A DNA stretch of 64,000 nt from JAMXLO01 sp041487355 (GCA_041487355.1 JBGPND010000002.1:29037-93036), one strand, 5' to 3'. Shown: positions 15,864 through 25,407, counted from the first letter of the stretch. Notes: a model not told the origin generated them from the letters alone. A program made the numbers and translations.

Positions 15864-17225
15864 GTGTCAGTACCATTCGATCGGGTGATCATCGGCGAGG
15901 TGGTCACCAGTGATGCCAGCATCCCGCACGGCTATGTCGCGGTACGGGGCGAGACGATCGCGGCGATTGGCGAAGGCGCACCGCCGCCGGCAGCCGAGAT
16001 CATCGATCACAGCGGCAAGCTGATCCTGCCAGGTCTGGTGGACGGGCACATGCACACCTCGTCTTCCACCGGCTGGCCCGGCATCGAGACCGCGACGAAG
16101 AGCGCGGCAGCGGGTGGCGTGACCACCTGTGTCGACATGCCGTACGACGTGCCGCGCCCGGTGACCGATGCGGCGATCCTCGCCGACAAGATCGGCTGGG
16201 TGGAGCGTTCGGCGCATGTCGACATGGCGCTGTACGGCACCATCACGAAGACCGGCGGCATCGGTGCCATCCCCGGTCTGGCGGCGGGCGGCATCTCCGC
16301 GTTCAAGCTGTCGACCTATGAGTACGACGCGGTGCGCTTCCCGCGCATCGACCATCCGACCATGCTCGCCGCGTTCCGCGAGATCGCGAAGACCGGGCTG
16401 CCGGTCGCGATCCACAATGAGGATCAGGAACTGGTCGAGATGCTGACCGCGCAGGCGCGCGCGGCAGGCCGGACCGAGCCGATCATGCATTGCCGCACGC
16501 GCCCGCCGCTGGCTGAGACGATGGCGGACCTCGAGATCTTCGAGATGGCGCTGGAGACCGGCGCGCATGTCCACATCGCGCACTCCTCGCTGGCGCGTGG
16601 CTTCGAAATCGCCGAGGCGTTCCGCGGCATGGGCGCTCGGGCGACGGGCGAGGCCTGCATCCAGTATCTCTGCATGACCGAGGACGACATCGTCCGGCTC
16701 GCCGGCAAGGGGAAATGCAATCCGCCGTTCCGCACGGCCGACGAAGTGGAACGGATGTGGCAGTGCCTGCAGGCCGACAAGATCGCCTATGTCTCCACCG
16801 ATCACGCGCCATGGCCGATCGAGCGCAAGATGCTGCCCGACATCTTCGCCAACGGTGCCGGCCTCACCGGGCTGCAAAGCTTCGCGCCGCTGATGTACAC
16901 ACTGCTCGACGAACGCGGGCTGTCGCCGACCCTGATGGCAACCTATTGCGCCGAACGGAGCGCGAAGCTGCACGGGCTGTGGCCGAAGAAGGGCGCGATC
17001 CGTCTCGGCTCGGATGCGGATCTCTGCGTGCTGGAACGCGGCGACTTCATCTTCGACGAGGCCACCATCCAGGACCGGCCGGAGATGCGCTGGTCGCCGT
17101 ACCATGGGCGTAGGATGCGCGCACGCGTTGCGGCGACCTGGCTGCGCGGCACGCTGATCTGGGATGGCGCGACGGTGCTGGCCAAGCCGGGCGGCGGACA
17201 GTTCGTCCGTCGGCAGACGCACTGA
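15864..17225 (+). CDS. Hydantoinase/allantoinase-type cyclic amidohydrolase
   Basis: The protein belongs to the dihydroorotase-hydantoinase-allantoinase superfamily, which open cyclic amide rings with a two-metal centre. From the GTG at 15864 it has 453 residues, and the whole metal set can be read: H62 and H64 in DGHMH, K148 in AFKLSTYE (the carbamylated lysine), H184 in VAIHNEDQE, H240 in HIAHSS and D313 in STDHAPW. The start is uncertain: a longer in-frame reading from 15753 has poor coding character, and no strong ribosome site precedes the GTG. The D-carbamoylase-type gene downstream and a hydantoin racemase nearby argue for a hydantoin-type ring as substrate, though allantoin or a dihydropyrimidine is possible. 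Confidence 0.85.
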   Translation: MSVPFDRVIIGEVVTSDASIPHGYVAVRGETIAAIGEGAPPPAAEIIDHSGKLILPGLVDGHMHTSSSTGWPGIETATKSAAAGGVTTCVDMPYDVPRPVTDAAILADKIGWVERSAHVDMALYGTITKTGGIGAIPGLAAGGISAFKLSTYEYDAVRFPRIDHPTMLAAFREIAKTGLPVAIHNEDQELVEMLTAQARAAGRTEPIMHCRTRPPLAETMADLEIFEMALETGAHVHIAHSSLARGFEIAEAFRGMGARATGEACIQYLCMTEDDIVRLAGKGKCNPPFRTADEVERMWQCLQADKIAYVSTDHAPWPIERKMLPDIFANGAGLTGLQSFAPLMYTLLDERGLSPTLMATYCAERSAKLHGLWPKKGAIRLGSDADLCVLERGDFIFDEATIQDRPEMRWSPYHGRRMRARVAATWLRGTLIWDGATVLAKPGGGQFVRRQTH

Positions 17226-17230
17226 GCGAG

Positions 17231-17635
17231 TTGCATCGCCCGCGCAAGCGGCCGGCGCTGCGGCTCGCACTGGCGCTCGCCGCATTCGCCGTGTTCGCCT
17301 TCGCGACGGGATGCGTGATCTGGCTGCGCACCCATATCGTGCCACCGGATTGCGAGGATCCCGACACGCTCGCCCTGGTGCGCCAAAGCCTGACCGGACG
17401 GTTCAAGCTGCCGCAGAGCGTGACGATAGAGAACATTCACACGCTCGCCGGCGGTTATGTCGCGTTCCGCTTCGTCTGCGAGGCCAGCCTCGGCGGGATC
17501 GATCCGCATGCCCTGCCGGAGGGCAGCGTGGTGCCTGGCTCGGTGCACTACGTCAGCCGGTTGACGGCGGATCACCAGAGCCATGAAGTAAGCGTGAGCA
17601 TCCAACCTGTGCTGATATGGGAGCGCATGCAGTGA
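17231..17635 (+). CDS. Small protein with N-terminal membrane anchor, unknown function
   Basis: A 134-residue reading starts at a TTG five bases after the hydantoinase stop. Residues 12-32 form a strong hydrophobic helix after a basic start (RPRKRP), so the protein is either membrane-anchored or exported. The remainder is a small domain containing CEDPDTLALVRQSLTGRFKL and several short beta-prone stretches. I do not recognise a family. Its stop overlaps the GTG of the carbamoylase gene, so it lies inside the hydantoin operon and is probably expressed with it. Confidence 0.6.
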   Translation: MHRPRKRPALRLALALAAFAVFAFATGCVIWLRTHIVPPDCEDPDTLALVRQSLTGRFKLPQSVTIENIHTLAGGYVAFRFVCEASLGGIDPHALPEGSVVPGSVHYVSRLTADHQSHEVSVSIQPVLIWERMQ

Positions 17636-18630
17636 CCAATCGCAGCATCGTCGTCGCCGCCGCGCAACTGGGACCGATCCAGAAGGCCGAACCGCGGTCG
17701 GTCGCCGTCGAGCGCATGGTCCGGCTGATGGAACGCGCACACCGGCGCGGCGTGGAGCTGGTGGTGTTTCCCGAGCTGGCGCTGACCACGTTCTTCCCGC
17801 GCCACTACCACGCGGACATCGCCGAGGCGGACCACTGGTTCGAGACGGCGATGCCATCCAATGAGACGGCGCCGCTGCTCGCCGCGGCGCGCAAGTTCGG
17901 CATCGGCTTCCATCTCGGCTATGCCGAGATCGTCGAGGAGCCGGACGACACCGGTGTCGTGCGCAGGCGGCGGTTCAATACGGCGATCCTGGTGAACCCG
18001 GAAGGCGACATCATGCTGAAGTACCGCAAGGTGCATCTGCCAGGGCATGCGGAGTTCGATCCGCGCCGCACCACGCAGCATCTCGAGAAGCGCTATTTCG
18101 AGGTGGGAAACCTGGGATTCCCCGTCATCCGCGCACCGATGGGCGGGGTGCCCGGCATCAACATGGGCATGCTGATCTGCAATGACCGGCGCTGGCCGGA
18201 AGCATGGCGCGTGCTCGGGCTGCAAAGCGTGGAGCTGGTACTGCTCGGCTACAACACGCCGAGCCTCAACATGGAGGCGGGCGGTTTCGAGGCGCACCAT
18301 CTACGCGTGTTCCACTCGCATCTGTCGATCCAGGCGGGCTGCTATCAAAACGCCTGCTTCGCGGTGGCGACGGCGAAGGCGGGCACCGAGGACGGCTGCG
18401 AGTTGTTCGGCCATTCGATCATCGTCAATCCGCAGGGCGAGATCATTGCCATGGCGACGAGCTGGGACGACGAGCTGATCACCGCCGACTGCAATCTGGA
18501 CATGTGCCGGCTCGGCCGAACGACGATCTTCGCCTTCGATAAGCATCGCCGGCCCGAAGCATACACGCGGATCACTGCACAGGTGGGCGCGGTGGAGCCG
18601 CCGGTGTGGGTGAAGCGGGCTGCGGAGTAA
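17632..18630 (+). CDS. N-carbamoyl-D-amino-acid hydrolase (nitrilase family)
   Basis: The enzyme hydrolyses N-carbamoyl-D-amino acids to D-amino acid, CO2 and ammonia, the last step of hydantoin use. The 332-residue protein is very close to known D-carbamoylases: VFPELALTTFFPR (catalytic E48), KYRKVHLPGH (catalytic K133) and MLICNDRRWPEAWR (nucleophile C183) form the Glu-Lys-Cys triad, and LGYNTPS and HLSIQAGCYQNACF are also diagnostic. The start is taken as the GTG at 17632, which overlaps the previous stop; an ATG at 17617 is the alternative. A large palindrome follows the stop by ten bases and may end the transcript. Confidence 0.92.
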   Translation: MTNRSIVVAAAQLGPIQKAEPRSVAVERMVRLMERAHRRGVELVVFPELALTTFFPRHYHADIAEADHWFETAMPSNETAPLLAAARKFGIGFHLGYAEIVEEPDDTGVVRRRRFNTAILVNPEGDIMLKYRKVHLPGHAEFDPRRTTQHLEKRYFEVGNLGFPVIRAPMGGVPGINMGMLICNDRRWPEAWRVLGLQSVELVLLGYNTPSLNMEAGGFEAHHLRVFHSHLSIQAGCYQNACFAVATAKAGTEDGCELFGHSIIVNPQGEIIAMATSWDDELITADCNLDMCRLGRTTIFAFDKHRRPEAYTRITAQVGAVEPPVWVKRAAE

Positions 18631-18639
18631 AGACGAGCG

Positions 18640-18780
18640 TACACCTCGCCCGCTTGCGGGAGAGGTCGCGTCGCGCCAGCGACGCGGGTGAGGGTGCGGC
18701 CGGCCGCACTTGACCCCTCAGCGGCACCCTCACCCGCCGCATTGTACGCGGCGACCTCTCCCGCAAGCGGGCGAGGTGTA
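18640..18780. repeat. Dispersed palindrome with 30-bp perfect arms
   Basis: Arms 18640-18669 and 18751-18780 are perfect reverse complements built on CTCGCCCGCTTGCGGGAG. The inner part carries a second, imperfect pair around GGGTGAGGGTG and CACCCTCACCC. It follows the carbamoylase stop closely and could stop transcription. The type is a common intergenic repeat in proteobacteria. Confidence 0.85.
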
Positions 18781-18874
18781 TACTCAAGCGAGTCGGTTCG
18801 AGCCGCTGGCATTAACCGGCTGGTAAGCCGCGGATGGCACCATTCGACGCCAGTGCGTGCGAAAGGGCCTCACG

Positions 18875-19051
18875 ATGAGCGAAGTCCGCGCCGTCGCCAG
18901 CAGTGCCGAAGCCCATCTGCCTCCAGAACCGCATCCGGCCCCGAAGCGGGACGACGGCGAGCGGCCTCGCCCGCGTCGCGTGAGGAAACCGCAGACGACC
19001 GAAGCGGACACGGCCGAAGCCGAGTCGCACACGCTGGACGTCAGCGCCTGA
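18875..19051 (+). CDS. Small charged protein, unknown function
   Basis: A 58-residue reading begins at ATG 18875 with AAGGG eight bases upstream. The product starts MSEVRAVASSAEAHLPPEPH, is rich in proline, arginine and glutamate (RDDGERPRPRRVRKPQ) and should be disordered. No family is recognised. The good ribosome site and the following similar-sized gene make a real small gene plausible, but the composition alone does not prove it. Confidence 0.4.
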   Translation: MSEVRAVASSAEAHLPPEPHPAPKRDDGERPRPRRVRKPQTTEADTAEAESHTLDVSA

Positions 19052-19165
19052 ACTCGCCGTTAGCCTGGAAGTAACCTCGGTTGGAACAGGATGGCGCAGC
19101 CGGGCGACAACGTCGCGGCCAGACAGCGGCAAAACGGCGCGAAACCAACACGAGGAGTATCTGCC

Positions 19166-19351
19166 ATGAGTTCGATCAGCGCCGTTGCCGGCGGCAGTGC
19201 CGGCTGGGCCACTCAGATCAATCAGGCCGCGAGCCAGGCCGCGAAACACGTCGACCGTGACGGCGATCACGATGGCAACAAGCCTGACACGGTCGCGGAG
19301 ACCGCCAAGGACACGGGGGCGGCAGCCAAAATGCTGAACATCAAGGCGTGA
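19166..19351 (+). CDS. Small protein with acidic D-x-D-G-D stretch, unknown function
   Basis: The 61-residue reading starts at ATG 19166 with GAGGAG eight bases upstream, one of the best ribosome sites in the window. It opens MSSISAVAGGSAGWATQINQ and then has HVDRDGDHDGNKPDT, an acidic run like a calcium-binding loop, and ends AAAKMLNIKA. Small proteins with an MSSIS start and a (D/N)-rich centre occur in alphaproteobacteria, without known function. It converges with the racemase gene, 15 bases away. Confidence 0.6.
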   Translation: MSSISAVAGGSAGWATQINQAASQAAKHVDRDGDHDGNKPDTVAETAKDTGAAAKMLNIKA

Positions 19352-19366
19352 TCGAGCGCATGGCGC

Positions 19367-20047
19367 TCAGACGGCGACCTGCTCTGACGCCTGCGGATTG
19401 AAGACCGAAGGCTGGATCGCAGCCAGTGCGATCCCAGCCGCGGCTTGGCACGGTTCGATCACCGGCACGCCGGCGGCGTCCTCCACGGCGGCGCGATGGT
19501 GCGCCATTCCGGTGCAGCCGAGGATGACGGTGCCGGCGCCCGATGCAGCGCACTCGCGTGCGGCGGCGATCAGCCGGGCGCGCGCCGCTTGCGGCTGCAG
19601 CAGCGTCTCCATCGTCACGTTCAGTGCGACCTCCGCGACGAGCCGGTCCTCCAGCCCCATCGCGCGCAGTGCCGTCATATGCCGCGCCTTCGAGGCCTCG
19701 ACGATGGCGATCACGCCGAACCGCTCCGCGCGCGCCACAGCGACCGCCACCGCCGATCGGAACACGCCGAACACGGGCCGCTGCGTCGTCGCGCGGGCCG
19801 CCTCGATGCCGGGATCGGAGGCGCAGGCGATCACGTAGGCGTCCGCCAGCTCGCGCTCGATGATGCGGCAGAGCGGCTCCACCACGCCATGCCAGTCCCG
19901 CCAGTCGTAGATGGCAGGCGGCCCCTCCGCGAGCGTTGCGACCTCGAAGACAGGCCCGCTGGGCAGGCGGAACGGTGCCAGCGCGGCGGAGATGCCGGCT
20001 GAGCAGGCAACCGACGAGTTGGGGTTGACCACCAGAATACGTGCCAT
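19367..20047 (-). CDS. Asp/Glu/hydantoin racemase family protein
   Basis: The family includes hydantoin racemase and related two-cysteine racemases that invert an acidic carbon without a cofactor. The 226-residue protein opens ARILVVNPNSSVACSAGISA, has the first catalytic cysteine in YVIACASDPG near residue 80 and the second in VILGCTGMAHH near 184. The start at 20047 gives a clean N-terminus; an upstream extension to 20248 overlaps the divergent DUF983 gene. It is not co-transcribed with the hydantoinase and carbamoylase genes, which lie 0.7 kb away on the other strand, but would complete the set by racemising 5-substituted hydantoins. Allantoin racemase is the main alternative. Confidence 0.85.
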   Translation of the reverse strand: MARILVVNPNSSVACSAGISAALAPFRLPSGPVFEVATLAEGPPAIYDWRDWHGVVEPLCRIIERELADAYVIACASDPGIEAARATTQRPVFGVFRSAVAVAVARAERFGVIAIVEASKARHMTALRAMGLEDRLVAEVALNVTMETLLQPQAARARLIAAARECAASGAGTVILGCTGMAHHRAAVEDAAGVPVIEPCQAAAGIALAAIQPSVFNPQASEQVAV

Positions 20048-20132
20048 GCTGGTAGTCTCGGTCCTCTGGCGGGCGCGATCAAGATGACCGATATGGATCG
20101 GCACGCTTCCTCTTTGTTGCAAGGACCAGACC

Positions 20133-20552
20133 ATGGCCCCGATCCACTGGCAGCCGGACCGCACGACACTGCCGCCGCCCTGGCCTGTTCCGTCGCTGCT
20201 CACCGCCCTGGGCCGCGGCCTGATGGGACGCTGTCCGGCCTGCGGCAACGGGCGGCTGTTCGACGGCTTCCTGCGCGTGGTGCCGCACTGCGAGAACTGC
20301 GGCGCTCCGCTGGGGCTGGCGCGCGCGGACGACGCGCCGCCCTATTTCACCATCCTGATCGTCGGCCATATCGTGATTCCCGCCATGCTGATCATGCAGA
20401 AGCTGTACGATCCGCCGACCTGGCTGATGTCGGCGATCTTCGTGCCGCTGACGCTGATCCTGGCGCTCGGGCTGTTGCGCCCGGTCAAGGGTGCCACGGT
20501 CGGGCTGATGCTGACCTTCAACATGCTGAAGTCCGACGTCGAAACCGGATGA
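20133..20552 (+). CDS. DUF983 family membrane protein
   Basis: The 139-residue protein has the DUF983 layout: two CxxC motifs in GRCPACGNGRLFDGF near residue 32 and CENCGAPLG near 53, likely a small zinc ribbon, followed by two membrane helices (about 72-92 and 100-118). DUF983 genes are widespread in alphaproteobacteria, often near cytochrome oxidase or membrane biogenesis genes, and have no proven role. The stop overlaps the next ATG by four bases, coupling it to the UPF0262 gene. Confidence 0.88.
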   Translation: MAPIHWQPDRTTLPPPWPVPSLLTALGRGLMGRCPACGNGRLFDGFLRVVPHCENCGAPLGLARADDAPPYFTILIVGHIVIPAMLIMQKLYDPPTWLMSAIFVPLTLILALGLLRPVKGATVGLMLTFNMLKSDVETG

Positions 20553-21055
20553 CCAGACCGCCGGACGGCATTGTTGAGGGACATTTGTCCCGCGTGGTGC
20601 TGGACGGAGAGGTCCCTTCCACCCTGCCGCCGGCACTGGAGGCCGATCGTGCCCAGGCGGTCGCCGATCTGGCTGCCGAGAATTACTTCGTGCCGCTGAC
20701 CGTGAAGCCTGGCATGCCGCCACATGGACCGTTCGTGCTGCATCTCGCGGTGCGGGATGGCCGGCTGGTGTTCGACATCCGCCGCGGCAACGAGGCGCGG
20801 CTGGCGGTGGTCGGCCTGGCCCTCGGCCCGTTCCGGCGGCTGGTGAAGGACTACCACCTGCTGGTGGACAGCCACATCAAGGCGGTGGAAGAAGGCCGCA
20901 CGGAGCGCATCCAGGCGATCGACATGGGCCGCCGCGGCATGCACAACGAAGGGGCGGCGCTGATGCGCGAGCGGCTCGCCGGCAAGATCGCCATCGATTT
21001 TGCCACGGCGCGGCGGCTGTTCACGCTGGTCTGCGTGCTGCACCAAAGGGTCTGA
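20549..21055 (+). CDS. UPF0262 family protein
   Basis: The 168-residue protein matches the alphaproteobacterial UPF0262 family. Diagnostic stretches are ADLAAENYFVPL near residue 36, GPFRRLVKDYHLLVDSHIKA near 94, IDMGRRGMHNEGAALMRERL near 122 and FATARRLFTLVCVLH at the C-terminus. It is soluble and lacks known catalytic motifs; the biochemical role is unknown. It is coupled to DUF983 upstream, and mtnA begins five bases after its stop, so the three form one operon. Confidence 0.9.
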   Translation: MTRPPDGIVEGHLSRVVLDGEVPSTLPPALEADRAQAVADLAAENYFVPLTVKPGMPPHGPFVLHLAVRDGRLVFDIRRGNEARLAVVGLALGPFRRLVKDYHLLVDSHIKAVEEGRTERIQAIDMGRRGMHNEGAALMRERLAGKIAIDFATARRLFTLVCVLHQRV

Positions 21056-21060
21056 AGATC

Positions 21061-22155
<1,095 letters not shown>

Positions 22156-22237
22156 GTGTGGTCCTGCTTGCCGCGCGGCTTTGCCAGCGGCATCGTGCTT
22201 GCATAGCGATGTCCGGAATAATTGGGGAGACCTCACC

Positions 22238-23092
22238 ATGACCTTGCGCCACCCGCTGTTTGCGGCCGCCTTCGCCCTGCTTGCGGGCGGTGCGTTCGCG
22301 CAATCGAACCAGCCGCCATTGCGCACGGCGGTGGACGGCACCTACGCGCCGCATGCGATGCCCAAGCTCGGCGGCGGGTTGGAAGGCTTCCAGATCGACC
22401 TGTTCAACGATGTCGCGCGACGCATGCACCGCGGCATCACCATCGACTCCGCCAGCTTCAGCGGCCTGATCCCGGCATTGCAGGCCGGCCGCTACGACTT
22501 CCTCGCCGCGCCGACCACGGTGACGCCGGAGCGGGCGCAGGCACTGCTGTTCACCCAGGGCTATATATGGACCGCGTTCCAGTTCGGCATCCGCAAGGGT
22601 TCGGCGCCGATCAAGGGCTGGGAGGAACTGAAGGGCAAGGTGGTGGCGGTGAACAAGGGCACGCCGTATGAGTCGCTGTCGAAGCAGATGGGTGAGAAAT
22701 ACGGCTTCACCGTGCAGACCTACGATACCGAGCCGGACGCCGTGCAGGCGGTGGTGTCGGGTCACGCCTATGCCAATCTCGCGGGCAACACGGTGATCAA
22801 GTATGCAGCGAGCAAGAACCCGCAATTCGTCGCCGACCTGACGCTGACCGACACCAAGGCCCACTGGGCCGCGCCGTTCCGCAAGGACGAGACCGCGCTG
22901 CGCGACGAGATGGAAGACGTGCTGAAATGCATGAAGAAGGACGGCACGATCGCCGGGTTGTCGGAGAAGTGGTTCGGCGCGAAGCCGGCGGCGGATGACC
23001 TGGAGAATGTCAGCTTCCCCGGGCATGGCATTCCCACCATGCCGGGCTACGAGCCGAACGCACCTGACCCGGATTGCAGCAAGTACAAGTAG
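22238..23092 (+). CDS. ABC transporter periplasmic solute-binding protein (family 3, amino-acid type)
   Basis: The 284-residue protein begins with a signal peptide (MTLRHPLFAAAFALLAGGAFA, cleavage likely before QSNQ). The mature part has the family 3 layout: LEGFQIDLFNDVARRMHRG, TTVTPERAQALLFTQGY and VAVNKGTPYESLSKQMGEKY. It would capture a polar amino acid or opine in the periplasm and hand it to the permeases downstream. The start follows GGGGA. Two C-terminal residues near DPDCSKYK include a single cysteine. The ligand cannot be read from sequence. Confidence 0.9.
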   Translation: MTLRHPLFAAAFALLAGGAFAQSNQPPLRTAVDGTYAPHAMPKLGGGLEGFQIDLFNDVARRMHRGITIDSASFSGLIPALQAGRYDFLAAPTTVTPERAQALLFTQGYIWTAFQFGIRKGSAPIKGWEELKGKVVAVNKGTPYESLSKQMGEKYGFTVQTYDTEPDAVQAVVSGHAYANLAGNTVIKYAASKNPQFVADLTLTDTKAHWAAPFRKDETALRDEMEDVLKCMKKDGTIAGLSEKWFGAKPAADDLENVSFPGHGIPTMPGYEPNAPDPDCSKYK

Positions 23093-23127
23093 GGCCGGCG
23101 CTTGCTCAAGCGTCCGAAAGGCAGATT

Positions 23128-23184
23128 CACCACAAAGACACGAAGACACGAAGCACCTCTTTGTGTCTTCGTGTCTTCGTGGTG
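23128..23184. repeat. Dispersed inverted repeat (CACGAAGACACGAAG type)
   Basis: Arms 23128-23153 and 23159-23184 pair with two mismatches around a five-base loop. The sequence lies between the binding-protein gene and the ATPase gene of the importer and could attenuate transcription or protect the upstream message. Confidence 0.85.
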
Positions 23185-23193
23185 CAACTTGCA

Positions 23194-23934
23194 ATGACCC
23201 GCCCCATCGTCGAAGCACGCGCACTGCATAAGCATTTCGGGGCGCTGCATGTGCTGAAGGGCATCGATCTCACGGTTGCCGAACGCGAACTGGTGTTCGT
23301 CATCGGCCCCTCCGGCTCCGGCAAGTCCACCCTGCTGCGCTGCCTGAACCGGCTGGAGGAGCCCAGCTCCGGCTCCATCATCGTCGACGGCATCGACCTG
23401 CTCGACCGGCACACCGACATCAACCGTGCGCGGCAGCGCATCGGCATGGTGTTCCAGTCGTTCAACCTCTATCCGCACATGACGGCGCTCGGGAATGTCA
23501 CCCTCGCCCTGCGCAAGGTGGCCGGGAAGCGGCGCCCGGAGGCGGATGCCATCGGCGGCGCGGCGCTGGCGCGCGTCGGGCTCGCCGATCGCGCCGGCCA
23601 TTACCCGAACCAGCTCTCGGGCGGGCAGCAGCAGCGTGTGGCAATCGCGCGCGCCATCGCGCTCGAGCCGCGCGTAATGCTGTTCGACGAACCCACCAGC
23701 GCGCTGGATCCCGAGCTGGTGGGTGGCGTCCTCGCGGTGATGCGCGAGCTGCGCGAGAGCGGCATGACGATGGTCGTGGTGTCGCACGAAATGGGCTTCG
23801 CCCGCGCCGCCGCCGACCGCGTGCTGTTCATGGACGAAGGCATCATCGTGGAGCAGGGGCCGCCGGCACAGATCTTCGGCGAGCCGCGCGAGGAGCGCAC
23901 GCGCGCCTTCATCGGTCAGATTCAGCGGCACTGA
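23194..23934 (+). CDS. ABC transporter ATP-binding protein (polar amino-acid type)
   Basis: The 246-residue ATPase has Walker A GPSGSGKST at residues 38-46, the Q-loop in GMVFQSFNLYPHMTALGN, the signature LSGGQQQRVAIARAI, Walker B VMLFDEPTSALDPE and the switch histidine in VVVSHEMGFARAAADRV. These details match the GlnQ/HisP/OccP branch. The start is ATG 23194, just after the dispersed inverted repeat; a longer frame from 23074 only translates that repeat. It energises the two permeases that follow. Confidence 0.93.
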   Translation: MTRPIVEARALHKHFGALHVLKGIDLTVAERELVFVIGPSGSGKSTLLRCLNRLEEPSSGSIIVDGIDLLDRHTDINRARQRIGMVFQSFNLYPHMTALGNVTLALRKVAGKRRPEADAIGGAALARVGLADRAGHYPNQLSGGQQQRVAIARAIALEPRVMLFDEPTSALDPELVGGVLAVMRELRESGMTMVVVSHEMGFARAAADRVLFMDEGIIVEQGPPAQIFGEPREERTRAFIGQIQRH

Positions 23935-23948
23935 ATGCCAACGGAACA

Positions 23949-24629
23949 ATGAGTTCCTGGGACCGCTTCGCCGACACGTTCCTCAATGCCGCGGTGATGG
24001 CGAAGTACCTGCCGAATATCATCGACGGGTTCTTCCTGACCGTGGGGCTGGCGGCGCTGGTGGTGGTGAGCGGCATCGCCGCCGGCCTGGTCCTGGCGGT
24101 GGTGCGCTCACTCGGCGTGCGACCGCTGAACTGGTTGATCATCTTCATCGTCGACCTGTTCCGCGCCTTGCCGCCGCTGGTAGTGATCGTGCTGCTGTAT
24201 TTCGGCCTGCCCTCGGCCGGCTTCACGCCGACCGCGTTCGGCACCACCTGGGCGAGCCTCAGCTTGGTGCTGATGGCATTCGCCGAGGAGATCTTCTGGG
24301 CCGGCATCACCGCCGTGCCGCGCGGCCAGTGGGAGGCGGCGCGTTCCACCGGCCTGACATTCTGGCAGACGCTGAGTTCGGTTGTGCTCCCGCAGGCGAT
24401 CCGGCTGACCATCCCGCCGCTGACCAACCGCACCATCGCCATCACCAAGGGAACCGCGCTCGGCTCGGTGATCGGCTTGTCGGAGATCCTGTCCCAGGCA
24501 TCGTCGGCGGTGTCGTTCAGCTTCAATCCGTCGCCACTGACGCTGGGTGCCGCGGCGTACCTGATACTGTTCCTGCCGGTGGTGGTGCTGGGGCGCTGGA
24601 TCGAGACGCGGTTCGCGTGGCAGCGATGA
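23949..24629 (+). CDS. ABC transporter permease (HisM/GlnP type)
   Basis: A 226-residue inner-membrane protein with about five helices. The EAA loop that contacts the ATPase is AVPRGQWEAARSTGLTFWQ near residue 121. An N-terminal helix FFLTVGLAALVVVSGIAAGL and a proline-rich PPLVVIVLLYFGLP are typical for the family. It starts 14 bases after the ATPase stop. A palindrome separates it from the second permease; the two are not near-identical and probably form a heterodimer. Confidence 0.9.
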   Translation: MSSWDRFADTFLNAAVMAKYLPNIIDGFFLTVGLAALVVVSGIAAGLVLAVVRSLGVRPLNWLIIFIVDLFRALPPLVVIVLLYFGLPSAGFTPTAFGTTWASLSLVLMAFAEEIFWAGITAVPRGQWEAARSTGLTFWQTLSSVVLPQAIRLTIPPLTNRTIAITKGTALGSVIGLSEILSQASSAVSFSFNPSPLTLGAAAYLILFLPVVVLGRWIETRFAWQR

Positions 24630-24632
24630 GTG

Positions 24633-24721
24633 GCACCCCCACCCCAACCCTCCCCCGCTTCGCGGGAGAGGGGACGTTCTACTCCCTCTCCCGCGAAGCG
24701 GGGGAGGATTGGGGTGGGGGC
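24633..24721. repeat. Dispersed palindrome (CCCTCCCCCGCTTCGCGGGAG type)
   Basis: Arms near 24633-24672 and 24684-24721 pair imperfectly around an 11-base loop. The element fills nearly the whole gap between the two permease genes, beginning four bases after the first stop. It would form a very stable hairpin in the operon message. Confidence 0.85.
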
Positions 24722-24732
24722 GGCCGACGCTG

Positions 24733-25407
24733 ATGCCATCGTTGCTCGACACCTTCTTCAACACGGGCATCATCGTCGCGGCCTGGCCGATCCTGCTGCA
24801 GGGACTGCTGACGACGGCCGGATTGTCGCTGCTGGTGGTGCCGCTGGGCGTGTTCGGCGGCGCGGCGCTCGCAATGCTGTCCACCGTGCGGCATCCCTGG
24901 GTGCGCTGGCCGCTGATGGCGTGGGTGGACTTCTTCCGCGCCTTCCCGCCGCTGGTGCTGCTGATCTTCCTGTATGCCGGATTGCCGTTCGCCGGACTGG
25001 AACTCGGCGCCTTCGGCTGTGTCGCCATCGGCTTCTTCCTCAACACCGGCGCCTATTACGGCGAGATTCTGCGGGCCGGCATCGAAAGCGTGCCGGCCGG
25101 CCAGAGCGAGGCGGCGCGCAGCACCGGTCTGTCGCGTCTGCAGACGATGGCCTATGTCGTACTGCCGCAGGCGGTGCGGAACGTGCTGCCCGATCTGGTG
25201 TCCAATACGCTGGAGGTCGTGAAGCTGACCTCGATCGCCAGTGTCGTCGCGCTGCCGGAACTGCTGTATCAGGCGCGCCAGGCGCAGAGCGTCACCTACA
25301 ATCCGACGCCGATCGTGGCTGCGGCCATCGTGTATTTCCTGCTGCTCTGGCCGGTGGTGCGGCTGCTGAGCCGCCTGGAGAATCGCGCCATCGCGGGGAG
25401 ACGCTGA
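24733..25407 (+). CDS. ABC transporter permease (HisQ/GlnP type)
   Basis: The 224-residue protein begins MPSLLDTFFNTGIIVAAWPI and has about five membrane helices with the EAA loop SVPAGQSEAARSTGLSRLQT near residue 117. It partners the permease at 23949. The ATG at 24733 lies 12 bases after the palindrome; a GTG-type extension into the palindrome is not credible. The stop shares a base with the ATG of the DUF2272 lipoprotein gene. Confidence 0.9.
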   Translation: MPSLLDTFFNTGIIVAAWPILLQGLLTTAGLSLLVVPLGVFGGAALAMLSTVRHPWVRWPLMAWVDFFRAFPPLVLLIFLYAGLPFAGLELGAFGCVAIGFFLNTGAYYGEILRAGIESVPAGQSEAARSTGLSRLQTMAYVVLPQAVRNVLPDLVSNTLEVVKLTSIASVVALPELLYQARQAQSVTYNPTPIVAAAIVYFLLLWPVVRLLSRLENRAIAGRR

